From the NCBI GenBank assembly GCA_900548595.1, contig URLB01000006.1, positions 1 through 28,020 on the forward strand: DNA of 28,020 bases, written 5' to 3'. The notes under the pieces are model-generated. The model saw only the letters and a program-made list of their open reading frames with translations, ran no database searches and was not told the DNA's origin. Both the position numbers and the translations under genes were made by a program. Position 1 is the first letter of the stretch. Each line of letters opens with the position of its first letter. This document shows, one piece after another, positions 15,131-23,529 of the stretch. This DNA is from an uncultured Eubacteriales bacterium (lineage in GTDB: Bacteria > Bacillota > Clostridia > Lachnospirales > Anaerotignaceae).

Positions 15131-17182
15131 TTATCTTATTTGAGTGTCAACGAGTTTTTCCAAAATAATGTTGCTTCTCTCTATAAAAGCTGTCATTTGT
15201 TCGGATGTAAGGGGTTTTTGTCCCATAAGAGCCAGGTCGTATATATGTCGGCAGATAAGTTCTGTTTCCTCTTCCTTGCCGGATATATTTTTAAGTTCTT
15301 CCAGTTCTTTCACGAGTTTATTATTGCCGTTTAGGATGAGAGTTTCTTCAACAGCTGTGTTTGCATAAAGAGATTTAAGGTTTTCATCATACTTATATGT
15401 TTCCAACATATCCATAAGACGTCTTTCCCTTTCGGAAAGAAGAATCATTGCTGATATAGAGTCTGTTTTTAGATTTTCAACCTTTACATTAAGCTTGTCC
15501 TTAGAGAGAATGCCTGAAAACAGAGTTTTAAATTCTTCATTGAGTTTGTCGTTTGTTGCAGTATCGCTTTTAAGAGCTTCGGAAAGGTCTGAATCTATTC
15601 TTTCCATGACAAACTGATTTTCACCTCTGTATTCCAGATAGTTAACAAATGGCTTGTCTATTGCGGAAGGAAGTACTATTGCCTCCATACCCTGGCTCTT
15701 GAATAAGTTAATGTATTGAATTTGCTGATTTTCGTCTGTTACATAATAAACTTTGTTTCCGTTCTTTTCTTTATTATCGTTTATATATTCATCAAGCGTT
15801 TTGTGCTTTCCTTCAGTCGTTTTATAGAGGAGGGAGCCTTTAATCTTATCGTAGAATTTTTCCTCTTTCATGCTGCCGTACTTGAAGAAAAGGTTAATGT
15901 CATCACAGAACTTTTCGTATTCTTCCCTATCGTTTTTAAAGAGACTGTTAATCTTATCTGCCACTTTTTTGCTGATGTATGTTGACATCTTTGCGGCATA
16001 GCCGTCATTTTGCAGAGCGCTTCTTGAAACGTTCAAAGGAAGATCGGGGCAGTCCATAACGCCCTTAAGAATAAGAAGAAATTCGGGAATAACTTCTTTT
16101 ATATTATCCGCGATATATACCTGGTTAGAATAAAGTTTGACGATTCCGTCAACAGCTTCCATATCGCTCATCAGACGAGGGAAATAAAGTATTCCTTTAA
16201 GTCTGAACGGGTAGTCCATGTTCAGATGAATCCAGAACAACGGATCTTTAGAGTCGTTGAACATATGGTGGTAAAGCTCTTTGTACTGTTCGTCCGTACA
16301 TTCAGACGGTTTTCTCAGCCAAAGAGGATTTGTTTCATTCAGCGGAAGCTGATCGGGTTCATTGTTCTCCTGTTCCTCGTCGGAAGACCGTTCGTCTTCG
16401 GTAGATTTTTCACCTGATTCCTGCTTGATTACATCTGCAAGTTCGTCAGCGGAAGTAACGATTTTACGATTATCGGCTCCCTCCTGGGATTTATCGTTTC
16501 CGTTTTCCGCTTCAACTCCTTCCGTATCGTCATCTTCATTGTCCACAGTGTCGAAATAAATTTCAACAGGCATATATTCGCAGTATTTTTTAAGAGCTTC
16601 ATATAATACCGCTTCATCGGCAAATTCTTCGCCGTCTTTGCCTAAATACATAGTTATTGTTGTTCCGTGAACATCTCTTGTACCCTGTTCTATTTCATAG
16701 TCTATTCCGCCGCTGCATATCCACTTTGCACTCTGAGAACCTTCTCTGTATGAAAGTGTGTCAATCTCGACTTTATCGGCTACCATAAACGCAGAATAGA
16801 AACCGAGACCGAAATGTCCGATTATTTCGTTTCCGTCTTCGCCTGCTTTTTCACCGTATTTTGCAAGGAAATCGCTGGCGCCTGAAAACGCTATCTGGTT
16901 TATATACTTTTTGATTTCATCGGCTGTCATACCGATACCGTTATCAATAACTTTAATAATTTTATTTTCTGTGTCGCATACCACATGAATACTGAACTTT
17001 TCATCAGCCGGAATATTATCGGCTTCGCCCATCATCATGAGCTTTTTAAGCTTTGTAACGGCATCGCATCCGTTTGAAACTATTTCACGGATAAATATAT
17101 CTTTGTCGGTATAGAGCCATTTTTTTATAATAGGTAAGAAATTTTCACTGTTAATAGATAGATTGCCTTTTTCCTGTTCCAT
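15131..17182 (-). CDS. htpG: HtpG, bacterial Hsp90 chaperone, with long acidic linker
   Basis: HtpG is a cytoplasmic ATP-dependent chaperone dimer. The 683-residue protein has the GHKL ATPase domain: IREIVSNGCDAVTKL (Glu33, Asn37, Asp40), VIDNGIGMTADEI near 78-90, the GHFGLGFYSAFMVAD lid/motif at 122-136 and GTTITMYL near 173. The middle domain starts around 281 (LNETNPLWLRKPSECTDEQY) and has LPLNVSRSALQND with the catalytic-type Arg. The C-terminal dimerisation domain ends at LEKLVDTQIR. Bacterial HtpG is usually about 610-640 residues. The extra length is mostly residues 212-279, a D/E-rich low-complexity stretch between the N and middle domains, where eukaryotic Hsp90 carries its charged linker. 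The gene is monocistronic with its own promoter, an upstream CIRCE operator and a terminator. GGAGG lies 12 nt before the ATG, a rather long spacing. Confidence 0.96.
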   Translation of the reverse strand: MEQEKGNLSINSENFLPIIKKWLYTDKDIFIREIVSNGCDAVTKLKKLMMMGEADNIPADEKFSIHVVCDTENKIIKVIDNGIGMTADEIKKYINQIAFSGASDFLAKYGEKAGEDGNEIIGHFGLGFYSAFMVADKVEIDTLSYREGSQSAKWICSGGIDYEIEQGTRDVHGTTITMYLGKDGEEFADEAVLYEALKKYCEYMPVEIYFDTVDNEDDDTEGVEAENGNDKSQEGADNRKIVTSADELADVIKQESGEKSTEDERSSDEEQENNEPDQLPLNETNPLWLRKPSECTDEQYKELYHHMFNDSKDPLFWIHLNMDYPFRLKGILYFPRLMSDMEAVDGIVKLYSNQVYIADNIKEVIPEFLLILKGVMDCPDLPLNVSRSALQNDGYAAKMSTYISKKVADKINSLFKNDREEYEKFCDDINLFFKYGSMKEEKFYDKIKGSLLYKTTEGKHKTLDEYINDNKEKNGNKVYYVTDENQQIQYINLFKSQGMEAIVLPSAIDKPFVNYLEYRGENQFVMERIDSDLSEALKSDTATNDKLNEEFKTLFSGILSKDKLNVKVENLKTDSISAMILLSERERRLMDMLETYKYDENLKSLYANTAVEETLILNGNNKLVKELEELKNISGKEEETELICRHIYDLALMGQKPLTSEQMTAFIERSNIILEKLVDTQIR

Positions 17183-17224
17183 TGTTGCTTATTGCCTCCA
17201 GTAGTAAATATTGTTTCTATCTTT

Positions 17225-17252
17225 ATTGTAGCACACCGCAGACAAATGTCAA
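17225..17252 (-). promoter_or_regulatory. htpG promoter
   Basis: On the minus strand consensus TTGACA (17247-17252) is followed after 16 bp by TACAAT (17225-17230), 42 bp before the htpG start codon. Confidence 0.75.
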
Positions 17253-17259
17253 GAAAAAA

Positions 17260-17286
17260 TTAGCACTCATCAAAAACGAGTGCTAA
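17260..17286. promoter_or_regulatory. CIRCE element (HrcA operator)
   Basis: TTAGCACTC (17260-17268), 9 bp, GAGTGCTAA (17278-17286) matches the CIRCE consensus exactly. HrcA represses class I heat-shock genes through this site. Here it lies 7 bp upstream of the htpG -35. The nearest gene on the other side is also leftward, so htpG is the only sensible target. Confidence 0.93.
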
Positions 17287-17330
17287 TAAAATAATCGGGC
17301 ATTAACTTTGATTTTTTTCATATACGGCAT

Positions 17331-17359
17331 AAAAAAATAAAGGATAGTTAAATCCTTTA
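17331..17359 (-). terminator. Terminator of the DUF5721 gene
   Basis: TAAAGGAT (17338-17345) pairs with ATCCTTTA (17352-17359) around a 6-nt loop. On the minus strand seven T follow (complement of 17331-17337). It insulates htpG from the upstream gene. Confidence 0.75.
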
Positions 17360-17413
17360 TTATATTCGGCGATATTTAAAATTATTATTTTAATAATAAA
17401 AAGCTATATTATT

Positions 17414-17872
17414 TTATTCCAATATTATCGAATTATGTTTAAAAAATTTTGAGGCATATTCGTCCCAGCTGATTTCAACGGATTTATCCATGCTGAATAC
17501 TTTTTCCGATGAACCTGTGGTTACGGAAAGAACATTATTTTCAAAAGTTATATTTATAAAAAGTGCAGCTGCATTGCTATGTATTTTTTCAGTTGCGGCA
17601 GGTGAGGGAGACAGTATTATTTTCATATATCCCGGTAATTTATGACCTTTTATCAATTCAAAAATAATCGGTTTTAAATCTGCCCAAGAAGCATATTTTT
17701 CCAATGTTTCCGCTTCATCACTGTTAAACCAGTTTTTATCCAGCGTACAATCTATTTCAAACAGAACTGCCGTGCGGAGTACAACGCTCCTTACGAGAAG
17801 ACGGTCGAAAGCATTGCCTTTTAAAAGCAATGACATAAATTGTTTTTTATTTTCCACGTTACCTGCTAACAT
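17414..17872 (-). CDS. DUF5721 family protein
   Basis: This 152-residue protein fits the DUF5721 pattern seen in Lachnospiraceae and relatives. The N-terminal segment KKQFMSLLLKGNAFDRLLV is followed by a strand pair with TAVLFEIDCTLDKNWF. The central block WADLKPIIFELIKGHKLPG and strand KIILSPSP come next, then INITFENNVLSVTTGSS and FSMDKSVEISWDEYASKFF at the C-terminus. It has no signal peptide, membrane helix or catalytic motif that I recognise, and no function is known to me. It is probably a small cytoplasmic alpha/beta protein. It is monocistronic with its own terminator, and its ribosome site (GTAGAG) is weak. Confidence 0.72.
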   Translation of the reverse strand: MLAGNVENKKQFMSLLLKGNAFDRLLVRSVVLRTAVLFEIDCTLDKNWFNSDEAETLEKYASWADLKPIIFELIKGHKLPGYMKIILSPSPAATEKIHSNAAALFINITFENNVLSVTTGSSEKVFSMDKSVEISWDEYASKFFKHNSIILE

Positions 17873-17939
17873 TTTATCTCTACTTTCCGATAGTTTTATT
17901 TCCAGACAATTCTAACATAACCGTTTATATATAACAAGG

Positions 17940-17968
17940 TTGCTTTTGACGGTTTTATAAATTATAAT
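17940..17968 (+). promoter_or_regulatory. Promoter of the MBOAT-SGNH operon
   Basis: TTGCTT (17940-17945), 17 bp, consensus TATAAT (17963-17968). A small dyad CAGCAA/TTGCTG (17974-17990) follows at the predicted start of the leader, 30 bp before the gene. Confidence 0.6.
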
Positions 17969-18019
17969 CATACCAGCAATTGATTTGCTGAAGCTAAATT
18001 AATTTTCAGAGGATACGTT

Positions 18020-19474
18020 ATGTTATTTAACTCATTTACATTTATAGTTTTTTTTATTGCAGTATCGGCATTATATTTTGTTTTGCCGCATAAAATACGA
18101 TGGATACTCCTGCTTGCGGCAAGCTGTATTTTTTATATGGCTTGGAATCCGAAACTTATAATACTTATACTCATAACGATATTTATAAATTATACGGCGG
18201 CTCTGTACATATATAAATACAAAAAACAAAAAGGGAAAAAAATACTTATTTTGACCTTGTTTATTGATTTCGGACTGCTGTTCATATTTAAGTATCTCGG
18301 GTTTATGAATGATACGCTTCTGGCGCTGTTTGGAGATAACTGGCCAATTAAGACGTTGAATATTATACTTCCTATGGGAATTTCATTCTATACGTTCCAG
18401 GCGGCAAGCTATACGATAGACGTATACAGAGGAACGATAAAGCCGGAAAGACATTTCGGGATATTTGCTCTTTTTGTAATGTTCTTTCCTCAGCTTGTAG
18501 CCGGTCCGATTGAAAGAAGCGAGAATCTGCTCCCACAGTTTTACGAGAAACATAAATTTGACTTTGAACGCATAATAAGCGGACTGCGAATTATGATGTG
18601 GGGGTTCTTTAAGAAAATCGTTATAGCAGACAGAGCGGCTACGGCGGTTAATGCCATATATAATTCGGCGCAAAGCTACAGCGGACTGTATCTGGTCATA
18701 GCTACCGTTTTATTTGCCTTTCAGATATACTGTGATTTCAGCGGATATTCCGATATAGCAAAAGGCTGTGCAAGAGTGCTCGGCTTCAGGCTTATGGATA
18801 ACTTTAAAAATCCGTATTTATCGGGAAGCATAAAGGAATTTTGGAGAAGATGGCATATTTCCCTTTCTACATGGTTTATGGATTATATATACATACCGCT
18901 GGGAGGAAACAGGGCAGGAAAATTAAAAAAATACAGAAATTTAATTGTAACGTTTCTTATAAGCGGTCTTTGGCACGGAGCAAATTGGACGTTTGTTCTG
19001 TGGGGAGGTATTCACGGAATATACCAGGTAGTCGGACAAATGACATACGGATTCAGAACAAAAGTAAAAAAGGCTTTGCATATATATGATAGTTTTATAG
19101 GAAAATTGATGTCGGCGATAGTAACATTCGGACTTGTATGTATCGGTTGGGTGCTGTTCAGGGCGAATACGATTTCCGACGCCTTCTATATACTTGAACA
19201 TCTCGGAACAGCGTTTACGGGTTGGTGGAATATGCAGTATATATATGAAGTTATTACGGGACTCGGTCTGAATATTTTTGAACTGATTGTAACCGCGACA
19301 GCAATAATATTCCTTATGGCAACGGAAATGCTATGCGGAAGCAAACCGGTATACGATGTTATTGAAAAGAAAAATGCTGTTGTCAGAATAATATTTTATC
19401 TGATTACGGCTGCATTTATTTTATCAGCGGGGGTATTTTATGAAGCGGGAGCATTCATTTATTTCCAATTTTAA
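18020..19474 (+). CDS. MBOAT family O-acyltransferase (AlgI/DltB-like)
   Basis: The product is a 484-residue polytopic membrane enzyme that moves acyl (often acetyl) groups across the membrane onto a cell-surface polymer. About eleven hydrophobic segments are visible, starting with FTFIVFFIAVSALYFVLP. Conserved MBOAT/AlgI motifs are LPMGISFYTFQAASYTID (118-135), LVAGPIERSENLLPQF, FQIYCDFSGYSDIAKGCARV (234-253), KEFWRRWHISLSTWFMDYIY, PLGGNR, and the catalytic His319 in SGLWHGANWTFVLWGGIHG. The start has GAGGA 6 nt upstream. The following gene overlaps by 35 nt and encodes an SGNH-type protein, the usual extracytoplasmic partner. No dltA/dltC or alginate genes lie nearby, so the acceptor polymer is unknown. 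Confidence 0.93.
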   Translation: MLFNSFTFIVFFIAVSALYFVLPHKIRWILLLAASCIFYMAWNPKLIILILITIFINYTAALYIYKYKKQKGKKILILTLFIDFGLLFIFKYLGFMNDTLLALFGDNWPIKTLNIILPMGISFYTFQAASYTIDVYRGTIKPERHFGIFALFVMFFPQLVAGPIERSENLLPQFYEKHKFDFERIISGLRIMMWGFFKKIVIADRAATAVNAIYNSAQSYSGLYLVIATVLFAFQIYCDFSGYSDIAKGCARVLGFRLMDNFKNPYLSGSIKEFWRRWHISLSTWFMDYIYIPLGGNRAGKLKKYRNLIVTFLISGLWHGANWTFVLWGGIHGIYQVVGQMTYGFRTKVKKALHIYDSFIGKLMSAIVTFGLVCIGWVLFRANTISDAFYILEHLGTAFTGWWNMQYIYEVITGLGLNIFELIVTATAIIFLMATEMLCGSKPVYDVIEKKNAVVRIIFYLITAAFILSAGVFYEAGAFIYFQF

Positions 19475-20495
19475 ACTGATTGCGGAAGTGCTTGTGTTTA
19501 TACTTTTGTTTTCGGCAGTGTATAAGGTTACCGAAACAAAGTATGCGGCGGCTGCGGAGCAAAACGTCGTAAATGCATGGACGAAAAGCCGATTCGACGG
19601 ATTTTACGCACAAGAGGAGAATACGGTTGATATGGTTTTTATCGGGTCATCACATTCGTATTGTACGTTTGATCCCGAAAATTTTGACAAAGAACTGGGA
19701 ACTTTATCGTGGCAGCTTGGAACTCCGCTTCAGCATTACGATACCAGTTTATATACGCTTAAGGAGGTATACAAAACCCAGTCTCCTAAAGTAGTTGTTT
19801 TGGAGTTTTACTGGGATATGCTTGACGACGAATTTGATATGAAGCAGGCAAATTCGTTTTTTGAGGTTGTAAACGATAAAAGCGTTACGGAGGACTATGT
19901 AAAAAATGTTTTCCCGATAAACGAAAAGGTTAAGTATAAATTACTTCCTATAAGATACCAACAGGATTATTTCGCATACGAATCGGCGGAAATAGAGAAA
20001 AAGACGGAAGAAAGGTTCGGGGTAACAAAGAAAGCCGCGCCTGAGACTAACGGAACGGAATATTATTTGGATAAAGGTTATACATACTGCGATACGGTAA
20101 TTCCGGAAAGCGAATTTTATGAAACAAATCAGTATAAGAATTTTGACGGAGCCGATTGGGAGGCTGACGATACGCAGAAGGAGTACCTCAGACAATTTGT
20201 CAAACTTGCCCGTGAAAACGGCTCGGAGGTCGTTTTTGTAACCGCACCGATAGCAAACATATCTATGGAGCTTATAAACAATTATGACGACGTTCATAAT
20301 GAATTGGCTGCAATTTCCGAAGAACTGGGCGTAAAGTATCTGGATTTTAATATTGTAAACATGCGGGAAAATCTTTTTAAACTTGAGAATTTCAGAGACG
20401 ACGCGCATTTGAACGACAGCGGCGTAAAAATTGCGGATAAATATTATATCGAGTGGCTTAGGAATAACACAGAAACTTTTGGAAATAATAATTGA
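19440..20495 (+). CDS. SGNH-hydrolase-like membrane-anchored acyltransferase partner (DltD/AlgX-like)
   Basis: The 351-residue protein has an N-terminal membrane anchor (residues about 12-30) and an outside domain. The SGNH-type catalytic set is visible: VDMVFIGSSHSY with the nucleophile at Ser70 or Ser71, PKVVVLEFYW as the block II strand, VVFVTAPIANIS near 264, and the Asp320-x-x-His323 pair in FRDDAHLNDSG. In MBOAT operons such proteins complete acyl transfer to the polymer or deliver it. The start overlaps the MBOAT gene by 35 nt, with a GGGGG-type weak ribosome site that suggests translational coupling. The family is broad, so exact substrate and reaction are not known. Its pairing with the MBOAT protein is the main clue to function. 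Confidence 0.85.
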   Translation: MKREHSFISNFKLIAEVLVFILLFSAVYKVTETKYAAAAEQNVVNAWTKSRFDGFYAQEENTVDMVFIGSSHSYCTFDPENFDKELGTLSWQLGTPLQHYDTSLYTLKEVYKTQSPKVVVLEFYWDMLDDEFDMKQANSFFEVVNDKSVTEDYVKNVFPINEKVKYKLLPIRYQQDYFAYESAEIEKKTEERFGVTKKAAPETNGTEYYLDKGYTYCDTVIPESEFYETNQYKNFDGADWEADDTQKEYLRQFVKLARENGSEVVFVTAPIANISMELINNYDDVHNELAAISEELGVKYLDFNIVNMRENLFKLENFRDDAHLNDSGVKIADKYYIEWLRNNTETFGNNN

Positions 20496-20501
20496 CGTAT
20501 G

Positions 20502-20538
20502 CTACGGCGCTATTGCAAAAGCGCGTAAAATAGTGTAG
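20502..20538 (+). other. Hairpin with alternative pairings before glnS
   Basis: GCGCT (20507-20511) can pair with AGCGC (20520-20524). Alternatively CTAC and CTATT can pair with AATAG and GTAG up to 20538. No T run follows, so it is not a clear terminator. A TATAAT at 20541-20546 lies just after it, but I find no matching -35. Confidence 0.3.
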
Positions 20539-20579
20539 ATTATAATATTATGATAGTATATGATACGGAGGAACGTAAA

Positions 20580-22274
20580 ATGTCAGAAGAAAATGTAAAA
20601 TCGGCAGACGGCAAAGAAAACAGCCTCAGCGGAACGGGAAATTTTATACATAGTTATATTCAGGACGACCTTAAGGGAGAGCTTAATAAAATACATACAC
20701 GTTTTCCTCCTGAGCCGAACGGATATCTTCATATAGGACATGCAAAAAGTATATGTCTTAATTTCGGAATGGCAAAATTATACGGCGGAAAGTGCAACCT
20801 TCGCTTTGACGATACAAACCCGTCAAAGGAAGATGTGGAATATGTTGAAAGCATAAAAGAGGACGTCAAGTGGCTCGGCTTCGATTGGGAAGACAGGCTT
20901 TACTTTGCATCGTCATATTTTGATAAATTTTATGAAATAGCGGTTAAACTTATAAAGAACGGAAAAGCGTATGTGTGCGACCTTAATGCAGAGCAAATGC
21001 GTGAATACAGAGGAACTTTAAGTAAACCCGGTAAGGACAGTCCATACAGGAACAGAAGCGTTGAGGAAAATCTCGAACTGTTTGAGAGAATGAAAAACGG
21101 GGAATTTGAAGACGGTACGAGAACGCTCCGTGCAAAAATAGATATGGCTTCTCCCAATATCAATATGAGAGACCCCGTAATATACAGAATTGCCCATGCC
21201 AGCCATCATACGACAGGCGATAAGTGGTGCATATATCCTATGTATGATTTTGCACATCCTCTTGAAGACGCAATAGAGGGAATAACACATTCTATATGCA
21301 CAATGGAGTTCGAGGATCACAGACCTCTTTACGATTGGGTTGTAAGAGAAGCCGGCTTTACGGATATGCCTCCCAGACAGATAGAGTTTGCAAGACTTAA
21401 TCTTACAAACACTGTTATGAGCAAGAGAAAGCTCAGAGCGCTTGTAGAGGACGGACTTGTAGACGGCTGGGACGACCCCAGAATGCCTACCATAAGCGGA
21501 TTAAGAAGAAGAGGATATACTCCGGAAGCAATAAGGGATTTCTGCGAGAGAATAGGCGTATCAAAGGCAAACAGCTGTGTTGACAGCGCTATGCTCGACT
21601 ATTGTCTGCGTGAGGACTTGAAAGCAAAGGCAAATGTTGTTATGGCTGTGCTTGACCCCGTTAAGGTTGTTATAACAAACTATCCCGAAGGACAAATAGA
21701 ATTTGTTGAGTTAGACAATAACCCCGAAACACCGGAAATGGGCAAAAGAACAGTGCCCTTCGGCAGGGAAATATATATAGAGAGAGAAGACTTTATGGAA
21801 GAACCCGTTAAGAAATTCTTCCGCCTTGCACCGGGAAAAGAGGTACGTCTTAAGGGAGCATATTTTGTTACATGTACTGATTTCGTAAAGGACGAAAACG
21901 GTGAAATAACGGAAATACACTGTACTTATGACCCTCTTACAAGAAGCGGCTCGGGCTTTGACGGAAGAAAGGTAAAGGGAACGCTCCATTGGGTATGCGC
22001 AGACGACTGCGTTACCGCCGAGGCAAGACTATATGACTACATGATGCTTGACAACCCCGATGATCCTAACGGAGATATGATAATGAATCCGGAATCTATA
22101 ATCGTAAGGAGCAACTGCAAAATTGAGCCTTCAATAAAAACAGCGGCAAAGGGAGACAGATTCCAGTTTATGAGAAACGGATATTTCTGCGTAGATACAA
22201 AGGATACTACCGAGGATAAGCTTGTATTTAACAGAATAGTTCCGCTCAAGAGCTCGTTTAAGATTAATAAGTAA
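20580..22274 (+). CDS. glnS: Glutaminyl-tRNA synthetase
   Basis: GlnRS attaches glutamine directly to tRNA-Gln. The 564-residue class I synthetase shows FPPEPNGYLHIGHAKSICLN with the HIGH motif at 51-54, LRFDDTNPSKEDVEYVESI, the acceptor-binding region HTTGDKWCIYPMYDFAHPLE, and the KMSKS-type loop VMSKRKL at 279-285. WDDPRMPTISGLRRRGYTPE follows, then the two C-terminal anticodon-binding beta barrels. DDTNP and the GlnRS-type C-terminal barrels separate it from GluRS. There is no extra N-terminal YqeY-like or C-terminal domain. ATG 20580 has CGGAGG 8 nt upstream; an upstream ATG at 20550 has none. Many Firmicutes lack this gene and make Gln-tRNA through GatCAB. The hairpin at 22281 separates it from proB. 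Confidence 0.96.
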   Translation: MSEENVKSADGKENSLSGTGNFIHSYIQDDLKGELNKIHTRFPPEPNGYLHIGHAKSICLNFGMAKLYGGKCNLRFDDTNPSKEDVEYVESIKEDVKWLGFDWEDRLYFASSYFDKFYEIAVKLIKNGKAYVCDLNAEQMREYRGTLSKPGKDSPYRNRSVEENLELFERMKNGEFEDGTRTLRAKIDMASPNINMRDPVIYRIAHASHHTTGDKWCIYPMYDFAHPLEDAIEGITHSICTMEFEDHRPLYDWVVREAGFTDMPPRQIEFARLNLTNTVMSKRKLRALVEDGLVDGWDDPRMPTISGLRRRGYTPEAIRDFCERIGVSKANSCVDSAMLDYCLREDLKAKANVVMAVLDPVKVVITNYPEGQIEFVELDNNPETPEMGKRTVPFGREIYIEREDFMEEPVKKFFRLAPGKEVRLKGAYFVTCTDFVKDENGEITEIHCTYDPLTRSGSGFDGRKVKGTLHWVCADDCVTAEARLYDYMMLDNPDDPNGDMIMNPESIIVRSNCKIEPSIKTAAKGDRFQFMRNGYFCVDTKDTTEDKLVFNRIVPLKSSFKINK

Positions 22275-22280
22275 AAATTT

Positions 22281-22345
22281 AAAGGCGGATATTGGCCGGA
22301 CTTATACTCAGCGGAGTTAGTCAATAGGGCATATCCGCCTTTTAT
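22281..22345 (+). terminator. Long stepped hairpin between glnS and proB (terminator or attenuator)
   Basis: AAAGGCGGATAT (22281-22292) and ATATCCGCCTTT (22331-22342) are perfect 12-bp arms. Inside, GCC (22295-22297) pairs with GGC (22328-22330), GACT (22299-22302) with AGTC (22319-22322), and ACTC (22306-22309) with GAGT (22314-22317). A TTTT run (22341-22344) follows. The proB ribosome site is only 6 nt further on, so no promoter fits between. Confidence 0.65.
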
Positions 22346-22362
22346 GGATTGGAGAATGCGCT

Positions 22363-23160
22363 GTGATTGATATAAGTGAAAGATTTAAGAATTATAAAAC
22401 GATAGTTGTAAAAGTAGGAACGTCAACAATTACATATCCAAACGGAAATTTGAACCTGAAAATGATAGACAGGTTATGCTGGATGCTTTCCGATTTAAAA
22501 AACAGAGATAAAAATGTTGTTCTTGTATCATCGGGAGCAATAGGAGTCGGCTCAAAATGTCTCGGTTTTGCGGAACGTCCCAAAGTTACAAGGGAAAAAC
22601 AGGCGGCAGCCGCAGTAGGTCAGGCAATACTTATGCAGATATATCAGAATTTCTTTAATACATATACTCATACGGTAGCGCAGATATTGCTTACAAAAAA
22701 TGACTTTGTAATGAACGACAGGAAAATAAATACGGAAAATACTTTTGACGAACTGCTTTCAAGGGGAATAATCCCCATTGTAAACGCAAACGATACAACT
22801 TCGACATATGAGATTGAATTCAGTGATAACGACCGTCTTGCGGCAAATGTAGCCGTACTTTTGGGAGCGGATTTACTTATATTGCTTACGGATATAGACG
22901 CATTGTACGACTGCGACCCCAAGCAGAATGAAAATGCGCAAAGAATAAAAATCGTCGAAGAAATAACCCCCGAAATAGAAGCTATGGCAGGAAAAGCCGG
23001 CTCCAAGTTTTCTGTCGGAGGAATGGCTACAAAGATTGCAGCCGCTAAACTTTGCGTTACAAATGGCGTAGATATGGTGGTCGCAGACGGAAGCGATGCA
23101 GCCATAATAGAAAAAGTTATTGACGGGGACGATGTGGGAACGCTTTTTTTGAGAAAATAA
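22363..23160 (+). CDS. proB: Glutamate 5-kinase (short form, no PUA domain)
   Basis: ProB phosphorylates glutamate, the first and usually feedback-controlled step of proline synthesis. The 265-residue amino-acid kinase domain has VVKVGTSTITYPNGNL near 15-30, VLVSSGAIGVGSK at 53-65, the REKQAAAAVGQ helix, PIVNANDTTS at 138-147, FSDNDRLAANVAVLLGADLL and LLTDIDALYD. A GSKFSVGGMATKIAAAK segment closes the nucleotide site. The C-terminal PUA domain of the 367-residue E. coli enzyme is absent; short ProB forms occur in other Firmicutes. Translation starts at GTG 22363, with GGAG 8 nt upstream. It is the first gene of proB - membrane protein - 5-FTHF ligase - proA - queH. Confidence 0.94.
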   Translation: MIDISERFKNYKTIVVKVGTSTITYPNGNLNLKMIDRLCWMLSDLKNRDKNVVLVSSGAIGVGSKCLGFAERPKVTREKQAAAAVGQAILMQIYQNFFNTYTHTVAQILLTKNDFVMNDRKINTENTFDELLSRGIIPIVNANDTTSTYEIEFSDNDRLAANVAVLLGADLLILLTDIDALYDCDPKQNENAQRIKIVEEITPEIEAMAGKAGSKFSVGGMATKIAAAKLCVTNGVDMVVADGSDAAIIEKVIDGDDVGTLFLRK

Positions 23161-23172
23161 AAGGAGGCTGCC

Positions 23173-23517
23173 ATGGAAGAAGAAAATAAATCCGAAAATT
23201 ACTATGAAAGAGAATACAATGAAAAATACGATACATACGATTATGTGAACGACGCGAAAAATATAGACCCCAAGTATGAGCCGTCGACGGCGGCAAAGGT
23301 TCTGCTCGTCCTTATGGCGATATTTTTAAATTTTATAGGGGCTATACTGGGAATAGTAATCGGCGGAATCTATATGAATAAAAATCAGCAGGGATATAAA
23401 AGCTACGGTAAAATGCTTCTTATTATTTCCATAGTTTTTCTTATACTTGATATTTTGTTTCTTGTATTCCTCTTTGCTGCCGTGGGAACATACATGAGTA
23501 TGTTTATCATGTGGTAA
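23173..23517 (+). CDS. Small membrane protein, two transmembrane helices
   Basis: I do not recognise a specific family, though the layout resembles DUF4190-type small proteins. The 114 residues start with an acidic, tyrosine-rich soluble part (about 1-38, with repeated Glu/Tyr/Asp). TM1 follows at about 40-67 (VLLVLMAIFLNFIGAILGIV, then GGIYMNK), a short basic/Gly loop with QQGYKSYGK, and TM2 at about 79-106. A strong AAGGAGG site 6 nt before the ATG and tight spacing (12 bp after proB, 12 bp before the next gene) show it is a real, well-translated member of the proline operon. A role in proline or osmotic physiology would be inference only. Confidence 0.75.
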   Translation: MEEENKSENYYEREYNEKYDTYDYVNDAKNIDPKYEPSTAAKVLLVLMAIFLNFIGAILGIVIGGIYMNKNQQGYKSYGKMLLIISIVFLILDILFLVFLFAAVGTYMSMFIMW

Positions 23518-23529
23518 GGAGGAGAAATC

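Noticed and set aside
20502..20538. Terminator between the SGNH gene and glnS
   Set aside because: The stem is short with competing pairings and no T run follows.
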